Source: Chondrus crispus (Eukaryota; Rhodophyta; Florideophyceae; Gigartinales; Gigartinaceae). Taken from it: DNA of 64,000 nt. Both the position numbers and the translations under genes were made by a program. A model generated the notes under the pieces. The model was not told the DNA's origin. It made no database searches and saw nothing but the letters and a program-made list of their open reading frames with translations. The stretch's first letter is position 1, and each line of letters begins with the position of its first letter. Location of the stretch: positions 1 through 64,000 of the forward strand of contig NW_005179325.1 in the NCBI RefSeq assembly GCF_000350225.1, in the 5' to 3' direction. Positions 21,989-31,995 of the stretch are shown piece by piece.

Positions 21989-22963
21989 ATTCGACCTATT
22001 TTATTCTTGACTTTCGCTTCCTCGAGAAGAAATAAAAGGATACCCCCGCCACCGTACTTGACTTCTGACTTGGGACCAGAAAGAACTTTGTGAGGATTGC
22101 ATATTCTTTGTGGTCGTTTTTAGATTTGTATGGAAAAGAAGCTTTTTTAAACCACCCTAAAACCGCATGTGAAATAACTTTAATACCAAAAACGCCATTT
22201 TAAGAAGAGAACTATGCACTCAATCTGCATTACATTCTTAATATTTCTGCGTATTCAAAGCTGCTATCCCAGTGTTCTGCAAGATGTTATTGGCGAAAAC
22301 AAGGGCGTTAAAGAAATGGTGTCTAAAGTAGCTTTTTACATGTTCAATTTAATTTATACAGTTTTGCAAAAAAAGCCGTCCTCAGAGGATAGGGGCCGGT
22401 CGGTGTCATGAGAGCCATATGAAGGAACCACCACAACACAGTCGGATAGACACCCATTATGGAAAGTTGTGGAAAGGGGTTGCACTTTAGCAGTGGTAAT
22501 TCCAACAAGAACAAAGCACTTCGCCCGAATTACATGCAAATGTGTATCGCTCATACCGTATCAGTCCGACATAACCTCACTCCTTCATACTTCACCAGCT
22601 CGCAGCTGTAACATACAACGAAGGCAACTGCGCTAGGGTGGCTATCGGGGAGCGAGGTGGCACGATATGTGCGATACAGTATTTACCTTACCCTTTGAGC
22701 TGTCTGGGAAATTGTGTCTGTCTTTTCTTAAACCTTTGGTCGATTGCCTATGCTGATATGGACTTCTGGACCACGCTAATTATACTTCACGCCGGTTCGC
22801 GTTATATACACTACACTGTAGTGTATGCCTGTGAAGCTGTCCAGGGAGTAGCGAGTGACATGCCACCACTTGGCAGTAGACCGAGCCTGTACTGTCCTAC
22901 TTAGCGCCGGCGGCGAAGTTAGTCACGTGACTTTTCCACCATGCCTATTTCTCTTGCACATCC
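21989..22963. other. no recognised gene
   Basis: AT-rich. A short inverted repeat ATACACTAC-ACT-GTAGTGTAT lies near 22806-22826. The ORFs at 22214-22411 and 22638-22904 are not recognised. Confidence 0.3.
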
Positions 22964-23410
22964 CTAGTGCCAGATTTTATTGATCGCAATAGTGATCACA
23001 GTCTTCGACAGCACAGTAGTTCGACGCATGAGGTGCTAGTTCTAATTAAAGTGCATAGGGCCGTTGAGGACGTGTCGCAGAAGAATCTCCAGCAATAGTA
23101 CAAGGCTCGCTTCTTCAACTCTATTCACAGCACAATTCTAAACCTCAACTTCTCTACTCCGGTTCTATGAAAGAACCACGCAACTGGTTAGCAGTGTACT
23201 GTGGTGACACGCATAGGAAATGACTTTCTGTATATACGGACCCGTAGTCAATGGCCCGTATATATTATGCTACCGTACGAATCACCTCAATTCAGCGGAA
23301 TTGAGGCCGGCTACCTCACATGAACTAGAACACATGACACTGCAACTGCACATGAAGTGCAGTATTAAGCGGTCTGCGTGCGGAGACGCTAGGAAAATAA
23401 AGACAACGAA

Positions 23411-25862
23411 CTAAGTTTGAAAACGTTGCGGCTGATCTGTTTGCCAAGTTTGGCGTCCAACGCTTACAAATTGACTGAGGGGCAACCCCCCGAAGTTCGG
23501 CGATCGGACCCACTTGTAAGGGGTCCAGATGGCCTTTTGGTCACTATACTGATCAATAAGCGCGTCATCAAGGACGCCAGTTCTCTTCAGTAGGGCTCCA
23601 CAGACACCGGAGAGTTCAAATTCTGCGCTGTGCTTGTCGAGCTGGCTCAATTAAGCTCCCTCTATCGATAGACCTTTGCCTGGCCTGTTGTTCAGAAACC
23701 CTATGAAGTGCTGTTCTAACCCTCTCACTGGGCCCTTGCTCCTCACTTTCCCCATCATCGTCCTCAGCGCCCCTCGGAGAGTCTGAATCTCCCTAACCCG
23801 CACCCTGCCAGGTGTCTCAGATCTTCCACTCTTACGGCCACGCGATGTTCTATAAGGTCTACTGCGAAGTGTTAAGTCCTTAGATGAATGCCAGATACTG
23901 AAGCAACTCTTTATAAACCATGCGTATTTTCTAACACACAAATGAACCGCACATAGCGGATACGAGTAGGACGAGCGATGCCATCTCTGCGGCCTCGCGT
24001 TCTGCCCGCACAGAACACAGTAGCGTATGTCACCCTGTTTCGGTACGTGCCCCGTACTGAAAGCCGGAGGACGGGACCTTCAGTGCCATTAAAAATGAAA
24101 GGCGCTTCGTCTTTCTCGATTGTGGCAGTTGAACTATCCTTCTCATCTCCTCCTCTCCGACAACCTCTTGATCTGCAGTTTCTCCTTCCTGTCCTGCAAG
24201 CATAATCGATGCAGAGTAGCATAACAGCTCTTGCGAAACGTCGAACATAAAATCAGCTGTTTCATGAACTTTTTTATGCAGATTCCGGTAGTTTCCTAAT
24301 GACTGAAATGTCTGAGAAGTTTCCAAGAGGTCCCGCCTCTCAAACATGTGCCACCCAAAAAAGGCGTCCAGTGTCAAATCTTAAGACATACAATCTTTTG
24401 TTCCCATTTTAAATGGGAAGTTGAGCTCCTTAGAATAGCCCTGTGCTGTGTAGCTCCATCTACGCCAGCTTTTGTTTTGGAATAAAAGCTTTGAGAGGCG
24501 TGCTTAAAAGTGCAAGTGGATCGAAGGACCCCCTGCCCTTCACATGGTCATCGATTTTGCGCCAAAATCTGTGTCTGGAGCTGACAGTCGGCCGCCATTC
24601 GGCAGAGACAAAGCCTAGACTAGAGACGCTGTCCTCATACGCCGATCTTACAATAGGACCAGCGGTGGAAATGAGAACATTATGACAAGCCCAGAGCATT
24701 GTTTCAGGGCTTCTCATGATTACTGTGTACAGTATCCTCGTCTCTGCAGCAACCACATAAACTGCAAGCCTGAAGCGGAGCACGACGAGTTGGTGAATTA
24801 CTTTGGTCATGTATTCCCTCGGAACATACCTCTGAAACGTCTCATCGCCGACGCGACAGAATTGTACATCTGCAGAAGTCAAAGAAACCGCTCTGCCCAG
24901 GCTTGAAGGTGCAACTTTTGTCTTAATCTCAACAGCGCAAGTATCACGTCACCTGACGTCGTGCTGTGAACCCCCTCTCCTCCCGCCTCCCATTCAGTAA
25001 AAGCCACTGGGTTCAAAAGCTCGATTCCATCAGGTGAACATGCCCTGTAGCGGGCTTCCTCCATTGCCACCATCCTCACTTCAAAAACGTCCCTCACTAA
25101 AGGCAAACGATGTAGCTCACAAACAACAGCGTTGTCGTTCCCACTTGCTCTCTTCATCACTTCCATCGACGTTTTGGAACTGAACCAGCCGCTAAAAAAT
25201 AGATCGAACCATAATGGTTTGATGAAATGATTGTTGAGGTGTCCTCCCTTCTTCGTCTTTCCTCGCATCTAGCCCGAGCCCAAGTCTAGCAATTAAACTT
25301 CTCATCATAATCAGCCCGGCATTGGTGCTGGTTGTGGGAACCTGGCGGAGGACGAACCAATCCGCACACTACCCCCCGCATGTTAACACTTCACAACTTT
25401 CTCGGATAGCGCTTTCCGCTACCATGCTGGGAGCCCTCACGTCTTCCCCCTCCCCGCCCTTTTATAAACGACATCTTCTCCGTGAGGGCTGCCGCCTTCG
25501 GAACAGCTATCCACGTATATAGAGAATCATGTATGCTGCTGGGTACAATGTACATGAAGCGCAATACTTTGGCAAACATATCGGTTCCATGCTCTGGTAC
25601 CGCAATGGCCGTCAATGTTCTTCGCCCCACCCGCGACCCAAAGGCGCCGAGATTCTTCGTAGCAAAAACGCCTCTGGACCCAACCTTGGGCCATCATCAT
25701 TAACAGAGGCTCCCTGTCGGTCACAGTCGGGATGGAGGTCCCCTTGTACCTGACCGTCGTTGATGGTGCAACCAGAAACTGTCTCTGCCGCGCTCGGACC
25801 GAGGTCAGTGGGGCCATCCACTCCTTGTCGTCCGACTTCAACACCGCGTGCAGCCTCCTCAA
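23411..25862 (-). pseudogene. F protein, C-terminal part with PD-(D/E)XK (YqaJ-like) nuclease motifs
   Basis: Minus-strand coding stretches left of the L1 insertion: 25862-25527, 25268-24879, 24882-24460, then 24377-24030 and 23941-23411 with less certain frame. In 25268-24879 a CSPDG motif (Asp about residue 80, near 25031) is followed about 30-40 residues on, in the adjoining frame, by AVEIKTK (about 24914-24934). PD...ExK spacing is that of YqaJ/lambda-exonuclease-type nucleases. A well-formed region follows (VPREYMTKVIHQ, then YVVAAETRILYTV). Frames change at least twice, and an in-frame TAA lies at 23651-23653, so the gene is not intact. The nuclease assignment is by motif only. Confidence 0.5.
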
Positions 25863-25899
25863 CTATGTCCTCCGTGCTGGGAGACTAAAATGACAACCC

Positions 25900-26489
25900 T
25901 GTGGTATAACTACCTTCGTCCCGACCACTCAGAACGAGGGGGGTTAGAAGTGAGGGAGCACGCGACGCTGGGTTACCCACGCGCGGATAAAAACCGTACG
26001 GATGGACTCGAAAAGAGGGAAGGCTCACGTGGCCGGTGACGCGCAGCCGGTCGGTGGTGTTATACCCGGACGGCCGGTCACGGGTTAGAAGCCCGAGCTA
26101 AAGGAAAACCGGAACGGTGTTAGCACTTAGCCGTAAAGGGAAGGGAGGCGAGTCTGCCTCCTCTTTACTGGGACGGGGCAGGTGCCCCCGGTCTTAACCC
26201 CTAAGTGGGACGCCAGGACACCTGTCCTGCTACAGTAGCTGTTACTTACTGTATACCAGCTACTGTACACAATTAATAAATTCGTGCCATTAACTACTAA
26301 TTACTACTTATGACCGTACGGATTACACACGTGTGCCCGTGGCCACGCCAGCGGTTGTAGCACGTGTGACCCGCGGGGTACTACTGTACTCCGCTACGGG
26401 CGCGTGCAAGCCCGGTCGCTACAGTAGTACCCGCTCTTCCGTCCAGTTCACATCTCCCCGGGATGGTCGTGGTACGCAATTGTACTACA
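25900..26489 (-). repeat. L1 left LTR (3' LTR)
   Basis: 590 bp, TGTGGTATAAC... to ...TTGTACTACA (plus strand), matching 38103-38692 at all but about three positions. It contains palindromic TACTGTA-type words and an ACACGTGTG word. The opposite-strand ORF (26540 on) starts just outside its right edge, so this LTR may also carry that gene's promoter on the plus strand. Confidence 0.95.
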
Positions 26490-26504
26490 GACCCCCTTCC
26501 TTAT
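26490..26504 (-). other. L1 polypurine tract
   Basis: On the minus strand AAGGAAGGGGGTC directly precedes the 3' LTR start (TGTAGTAC). Position and composition are those of the plus-strand primer of LTR elements. Confidence 0.75.
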
Positions 26505-26539
26505 TTCGCGACACGTCCTCGTCGCGGCCGAGTTGTGCC

Positions 26540-29053
26540 ATGACCGGCTTGCAGAGAGTTCTCACCGTATGGAAAACCCCGCGCCGACCGCGGGCGCGCG
26601 GTCGCGTGGCAGCCACCTCCACAGGGGAGCCTGTGGAGTTTTTGGTATTTAACCGCGGTGATTCTTCCCATGCGGTGGCGGATCCCCTCACGCTTTCATC
26701 ATTTCCCACAACTCACCCAACGCTTCTCCCTACGACTACCACCAGCCATACTCTCCCTCACACCTCATCTCCCGATTTACTCCCTTCCCCACGGATGGAG
26801 AACCACCGAACGGACCGGGGGCAGCCCTCCTCTGAGGGCTCCCCCTTAGCGACGCCCGCGCCAACTGTCGCTTTTCATTCAGTGCGGCAGCGGAGTGCCG
26901 GTGATCTGCCCGCTGCCGCTTTCACGCCTGCGGAACGCGGGCCGCTACCAGTCCCGCTGAGATCCATCCCGGTTCCCCGCGTTGGCGGTGCAACCGCGGT
27001 GACGCAGTTGCCCGACCGGGTCGGAGCCGGGGGACCCTCGGTAGTCAATGAAGATCCACATCCTACACGCCCCGACCCCTCTGCAGGGACGTACCCGGCG
27101 GCGGCCACTCTGCCCTCCGGATGGCTCCGTAACGGTGTTCGTGCGGTCCGAGGCCTGCTCCCCGGGGCCGACATGGACCATCGCACGGCTCGAGGTGGGC
27201 GGAACCCCTCACGGGGTCAACCGCCAATCTCCGTCGAAGCCTACGTCAATGCGGATTATCCGGACGCGGCAAGATTCGAGGCGATACCGAGGCGGCGGGG
27301 CATTCGTACGCCCTCCCCTCGCGGTCGTATCCGACAAGAGAACCGCTCGGCAGCTTGGAGGACGCGCTGTCTCCACACCCCCCACCGGTCGGTGACTGTA
27401 TCCGGCTCGGACCTCCTCTATGTCCGCTGTGCGGGTGAGGATGAGTACCATTCGCGGCTGCTGAACCTCCTCGGGAGATTCGGCGGGGAGGTGGACCCCG
27501 CACCTCATGTGCAGCTAGTGGCCTTCCCCCGGCCCTTCGACCGATGGTATAGCATCGCCGACCGTGTTCGGTGGGGGGAGAACTCCGCCAAGGAGAGTCG
27601 CCTGCGGTGGCGCCGTGGGAACGACTACTTCCACATGTGGCACCTGACGGAGTTTTTGTCGGTCCCCCCGGCGTCCCGGGGGCGACTGTACCCCGCTTTA
27701 CCGATGGACTGGCACACTCTCGAGGCCCCGCAGTACCTCTGCGTTCCCACCCCCAGCGCGCTGGCGTACGTTGCCGCGCGCTGGATGCCTCCCGGTTCGC
27801 TCGGGAGAGGCTCGACACCTCAGACGCGACGGTTGATCGACGCGATCTTATTGTCCGAGTGGGCGGTGTTGGCGGTACTGTGCTTTCTGCACGCCGCGCG
27901 GGACGACCTCCCGTTCTTCACCAAGTGCCCGGATCCCCGCTTGGCGAGCCGGAGCTCAAACGAGCCCGGAGAACGGGGCTCACTCTTCCGACTGTCCCCG
28001 GGGCTCTTGCGGCTCATCCGGTTGGTCGGGGTGGTGGCCATCCTCGAGGGCACTACCTTCGACCCGGTTGGGGCCGAGGCTCTGCTCGACTTCTCCGAAC
28101 GGTTGGATTGGTCCCTCTCCGAACGCGGCGACTTCGTCTGGTACAGTTGGGCCCGCGGATGTTCCCTGCGGATGCCGCACTGGGACGGTGTGTCCACAGA
28201 AGCCGACCAGTGGTATGAACCGTTACCAGACACCGGTACACCGTCGTACGGGGCGGTCGTCGCCTCGGGCGACGGGTGGGGCGCGGCGGTTTCCTCCGCC
28301 GGACGCCCCGTCGAGGCGTCAACCGACTCCCTGCCGGTGACAGCTATGCCGGTGTCGCCACCGCAGGGCGAGGTCGTCGCGATTGACCCCGAAGCCGGGA
28401 CCACAGAGAACCCTCCGGTCGGTCCCTCGACACCGCCCGCGGTAGATGTACCCACGCCCGCGGTATCCCCGCGCAGGGTTGAAGGGGAACCCGCTGCGGA
28501 GCCGACACAAATGGTGCCGCTTCACGTGGCGCCTGTGGTAGAGCCGGCGGCGGTAAACCCGACCGGGGTAGCCCCCATATCGGTACCGGGCTCCGGCGCT
28601 CCCCTCGTCCGCGACAGGAGCGGGACGGGGACTCAGAATCCCTCGGTGGCTTCTGGTGGAGCCCCTGCGGACGCGCAAACCGAGGAGGTACCCGCCATTG
28701 CCCCGGACGCGCAGGCTGCCCTACGCGCGCTGCAGGTGGAGTGCGGATACGCGGGAGTGCCCGTGCCGCCCACTCTCGCAGCGAGTTTGATGTCCGCGCG
28801 CGCTTGGCTGGTCGAGGTGACCCAGCTCAAGGCGCGGGTGGCGGGCCTCCAGTTTGCCATCCGCCAGCGCGACACCGGCGACGACCTTATGCGGGGTGAG
28901 ACAATGACGCGTATTCGCGCCGCTCAGGACCACCTTGCAGTATTGAGTGCGCAGGTGGCCAACAAGAGGCCGTATGGTGCGGTCGAGACCGACCCTGCGA
29001 CCGCGACGCTTACGGGGTCTGAACCCTCCGCGAAGCGCCAGCGTCGCGATTAA
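26540..29053 (+). CDS. antisense accessory protein of chromovirus L1, unknown function
   Basis: One long open frame on the strand opposite gag-pol, between pol and the 3' LTR. It is open from within the LTR (26333); the first ATG is 26540 (837 codons), with a second good ATG at 26795 (752 codons). The stop is TAA. Layout, numbering from 26333: Pro/Thr-rich and variable to about 350; a compact, Trp- and Leu-rich part at about 365-620 (motifs GNDYFHMWHL, LSEWAVLAV, LSPGLLRLIRL, LLDFSERLDWSL); Pro/Val-rich linker at about 640-790; predicted coiled-coil helices at about 795-880; terminal KRQRR, a possible nuclear signal. GC-rich third positions support coding. No known domain is recognised. The decayed element L3 carries a related ORF in the same place, which argues that it is a real gene. 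Antisense ORFs at this site are known in some plant Tat-lineage elements; kinship is not shown. Confidence 0.75.
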   Translation: MTGLQRVLTVWKTPRRPRARGRVAATSTGEPVEFLVFNRGDSSHAVADPLTLSSFPTTHPTLLPTTTTSHTLPHTSSPDLLPSPRMENHRTDRGQPSSEGSPLATPAPTVAFHSVRQRSAGDLPAAAFTPAERGPLPVPLRSIPVPRVGGATAVTQLPDRVGAGGPSVVNEDPHPTRPDPSAGTYPAAATLPSGWLRNGVRAVRGLLPGADMDHRTARGGRNPSRGQPPISVEAYVNADYPDAARFEAIPRRRGIRTPSPRGRIRQENRSAAWRTRCLHTPHRSVTVSGSDLLYVRCAGEDEYHSRLLNLLGRFGGEVDPAPHVQLVAFPRPFDRWYSIADRVRWGENSAKESRLRWRRGNDYFHMWHLTEFLSVPPASRGRLYPALPMDWHTLEAPQYLCVPTPSALAYVAARWMPPGSLGRGSTPQTRRLIDAILLSEWAVLAVLCFLHAARDDLPFFTKCPDPRLASRSSNEPGERGSLFRLSPGLLRLIRLVGVVAILEGTTFDPVGAEALLDFSERLDWSLSERGDFVWYSWARGCSLRMPHWDGVSTEADQWYEPLPDTGTPSYGAVVASGDGWGAAVSSAGRPVEASTDSLPVTAMPVSPPQGEVVAIDPEAGTTENPPVGPSTPPAVDVPTPAVSPRRVEGEPAAEPTQMVPLHVAPVVEPAAVNPTGVAPISVPGSGAPLVRDRSGTGTQNPSVASGGAPADAQTEEVPAIAPDAQAALRALQVECGYAGVPVPPTLAASLMSARAWLVEVTQLKARVAGLQFAIRQRDTGDDLMRGETMTRIRAAQDHLAVLSAQVANKRPYGAVETDPATATLTGSEPSAKRQRRD

Positions 29054-29269
29054 GGTCGTCGGGGGCGGTGAGGGTAGCGAACCGAAGCCCCCTTCCTTTA
29101 CGGTAAAGTAGTCTCCTCATTCTTCTTCTCCTAGCTCCCCGAATGGTCCTTGTTGGTCTCAGTGCCCCGCCGGCCCCTGCGGGCCGCGGTGGATGACCTC
29201 GCGGTGGGTGCGGCGCGGTGTTGCGAAGGTAGTTTCCCGTCCCTGCGCAGCACGAGGTGCCCATCCCCA

Positions 29270-31250
29270 CCGACGGTTTGCCGTAAAATCGGCGTTTTTC
29301 TTAGTAAAACGTGCCTGAATTTTCCGTGCGGCGGGTGGCGTTTTGCTTTTTTGACGAGCTCCCATTGGGTGCTCCCCAAAATCGGTATTTTTTTAAACCG
29401 CCGCCCGGGCGCTGAGGGCCACACATGCGCGGATCCGGGGTCTGTGCCCCGTTTGGTTGCGGTTCACACCACTCCTGGGCTCCCCACAGGGAGTTTATCC
29501 TTGACGGTTTGACGGCGCCGGTACCCACATGCCCGGGCTGGTACCTTGTGGGCGGTGCCGTCCTCGAGAGGGGGCTACAATTTTTCCCCATCCTCATGGC
29601 GGGCAACTTGTCGCCCCTGACTGCATACAGTAGTCCCTCTGGCGACTGAGAGAGAACTCAGTCCCGGGGGTCACCCCCAGTACCGTACTGTAGGGTGGCC
29701 TGCTTCGCCCATGACCGTACGGTTTGCCGGCTACCCCCGTGGGGCGGTTTTCGCCACATGCGAGGGGTAGAGCCGCGCGTAAACAGCGGGAGAAATCCCC
29801 ACTTTCGACTTCACACCCGAAGGGCTGGCCGTTTTTCCAAGATCTCCTCTTAGTTTTCCTCCATAAATTTGCGGAGGCGTCACCGCACAGTCCGTCACGG
29901 TACGTCGCGCGCCCTCCTGGTGGGCTACGCGCCTCTACCATCCGAAAGGTAGGCAAGAACCGCTCGGTAGACCACTTCCCAGTGACTCTGGTTTGGAAAC
30001 TGGAAGAAACTGCAGGAAACGAATAGAAACCGTTCTGGTTTCCAAATAGGGTCTTCCATGTTTTGACACTCCCGGGTCGGCAACGACCTCAGGAGGACGA
30101 ATCCGTTCTTCGAATGGAGCTACGATTTTTTCCCTATTTGCTAGAGGGAAAAACGTAGCCCTTTTTCCGGTACTGTGTCCTCGTGAAGGACCGGGCGGAA
30201 ATTCCGGTCTGCAGGGGCAGCGGAGCAGCCCGCGTCACCCAAACCGTACGGAATGGCCAACCAATGTCGTTAGGCGGCTTCCGCTTGCGCCGGGCAAGGC
30301 CTAGCCGGTTGCGCGGAAGTGTTTTTTTTTCAGCCCCGGAGGGCTGGCCGTTTTTCCAAAAACGGCGCTCTTTCACCCGCGAGACAGCCGGGTGTGTGAC
30401 CGCCAGCAAGTCCGTGCGGTCACCGGGGAGCTCCCGGCGGCGGTAGGCTCTGTCGTTCGTCCAAAACCGGTCGGTAAGTCCTGCAGTTGCCACCTTCCGC
30501 GGAGGCGCGATTTGGAAACGAAAAGAAACTGTAAAAAACGAGCAGAAACAGCGTTTTTACAGTTCCGGTTTCCAAATCCGCCTGTGCCTTCCCAAAGTCG
30601 GTTTTCCGTCTTGGGACCTCCGGACGCGGGCAGACCCGGAGAGTACAATGCCGTTAACGGGAGGGTGCTACAATTTTTTCCCACCCTTCTAGGAGGAAAA
30701 ACGTAGCCCCCTTTTGGGCTTAATTAAAAGCCGGCGACCGGAGTCGCCTCCTTGCCGTCCAGGGCCCTTCCGCCCCGGGTTAATCCGGCACGGGGCAATG
30801 GTTGCGCGCGGTCGCCCGCGCGCCATGCGGTAGTGAGTAAGCGGTTATGGGCGGCCTGTAGCACGTCCCCCTCCGCGCCACCTGGGGGGCATCCCCACCA
30901 GCGACTCAGCGGGGAAATCGGCTTTTTCCTTAGTAATTTCTGCCTGCTTTTTCCTTGCGGCGGGTGGCTTCTCGGCGGTTTGACGAGCTCCGATTGGGCG
31001 GTCCCCAAAATCGGTCGTATTTGAAACTGCCGCCCGTGCTCTGAGGGCCACACACACCCACTTCCTGGCTCTGCTACCGGTTCGGTCGCGGTTTACCCCG
31101 CTCTTGAGCCGCCGACGAGGGCTCGCCTTGACAGTATTTCCGCGTCGGTACCCCCCCCCGTTCGGTCTTGTCTCCCGTGTGCTAACCCGGGCTCGGAAGA
31201 GGGCTACAATTTTATCCACCCCGAGGGGGGTGAGACGTAGCCAGCTCGAG
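29270..31250. repeat. L1 internal array: two A units and two B units, each ending in a hairpin
   Basis: Between the convergent ends of the antisense ORF and pol. Unit A occurs at about 29270-29610 and 30890-31245 (shared words GACGAGCTCC, GGTCCCCAAAATCGGT-like, CTGAGGGCCACACA). Unit B occurs at about 29700-30175 and 30200-30715 (shared GAGGGCTGGCCGTTTTTCCA and paired TTTGGAAAC...GTTTCCAAA hairpins). All four end in a GCTACAATTTT-type arm, with a complementary AAAAACGTAGC-type arm clear in three and altered in the first (about 29575, 30118, 30667 and 31200). No ORF is supported. It may act in transcript ending, packaging or dimerisation; all of that is inference. Confidence 0.75.
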
Positions 31251-31329
31251 GGTTTCCTTGGCCATCGCCGCGTCGGGTCGCCCCGCCGGCGGGTCCATTC
31301 CATCCGCGCCGGGTCTGTCCGGTGCGGTT

Positions 31330-31983
31330 TTAGCGGTGACGCGCGGTTGCCCGCGCGCGCCAGAAGCGGTCGATGAAGGGTTGCGGGAGGCCTTCGGCGG
31401 GTTCCCAGGTATCGTCCGCTGGGGTAAAACCATACCAGCGGACCTTTTACTGGCCGCCGCTGCGAGTCTCCCGGTGGGCGACCAAGTGGTCCACCACGTA
31501 CTCGGCTGGCGGTTCGGGTGTTCCCGCCGGCGGGTCCATCGTCGGTGCGGCCACAGTAGGGTCGTGGGGTCCCCGCGGCATCTTGGTTACCCGATCGATG
31601 CTCACGCGGTTCGAGACCCCGTCTTGGTCGACGACCACTGTGGCCTCCGTAGCGGATCGGACCCGAAACGGGCCTTCCGTTTTCGGTAAGAGCTTGACGG
31701 AGGGTCCTCCTCCGTCGCTTGGCCAGTCTCCCCGCTCGGCGCTCGTCAACGGCCGCTGTGGACGGTCCACGTAGACAAAGTCTCCCACCGCGATGACCGA
31801 ACGGAAGCGCACCTTCTTATCGAAGTCGGATTTGTACCTCCTCTGCGCCGCGGTTAGTTTCACCCGCGTGCGCTCGAGGGCATCCCGGAGCTTCCGCAAC
31901 GTCGCGCGCTTGTACTGTACCGGGGTCCGCGGGTCTTCCGTGTGGGATCCGGCGTCCTGCGGTACAGTACCGGGCAGTGCCAA
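31330..31983 (-). mobile_element. L1 integrase C-terminal part and chromodomain
   Basis: Minus-strand coding sequence continuing pol: the integrase C-terminal segment (PQRPLTSAERGDWP, then a GPFRVRS barrel-like motif), followed by a chromodomain-like stretch starting EYVVDHLVAHRE with the aromatic/acidic pattern WYGFTPADDTWEP. The chromodomain marks the element as a chromovirus and would direct integration to particular chromatin. Confidence 0.85.
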
Positions 31984-31995
31984 TCGGGCCGGTGG

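Noticed and set aside
26875-28875. Long minus-strand and other-frame ORFs opposite the antisense gene (e.g. 27246-27818, 27820-28455)
   Set aside because: Shadow frames of a GC-rich coding sequence; no motifs and overlapping the better frame.
26333-29053. The plus-strand ORF in L1 as an envelope gene
   Set aside because: It is antisense to gag-pol and has no signal peptide, furin site or membrane anchor.
29270-31250. CRISPR array in the repeated hairpin units
   Set aside because: Units are hundreds of bases long, diverged, few, and lie within a eukaryotic retrotransposon.
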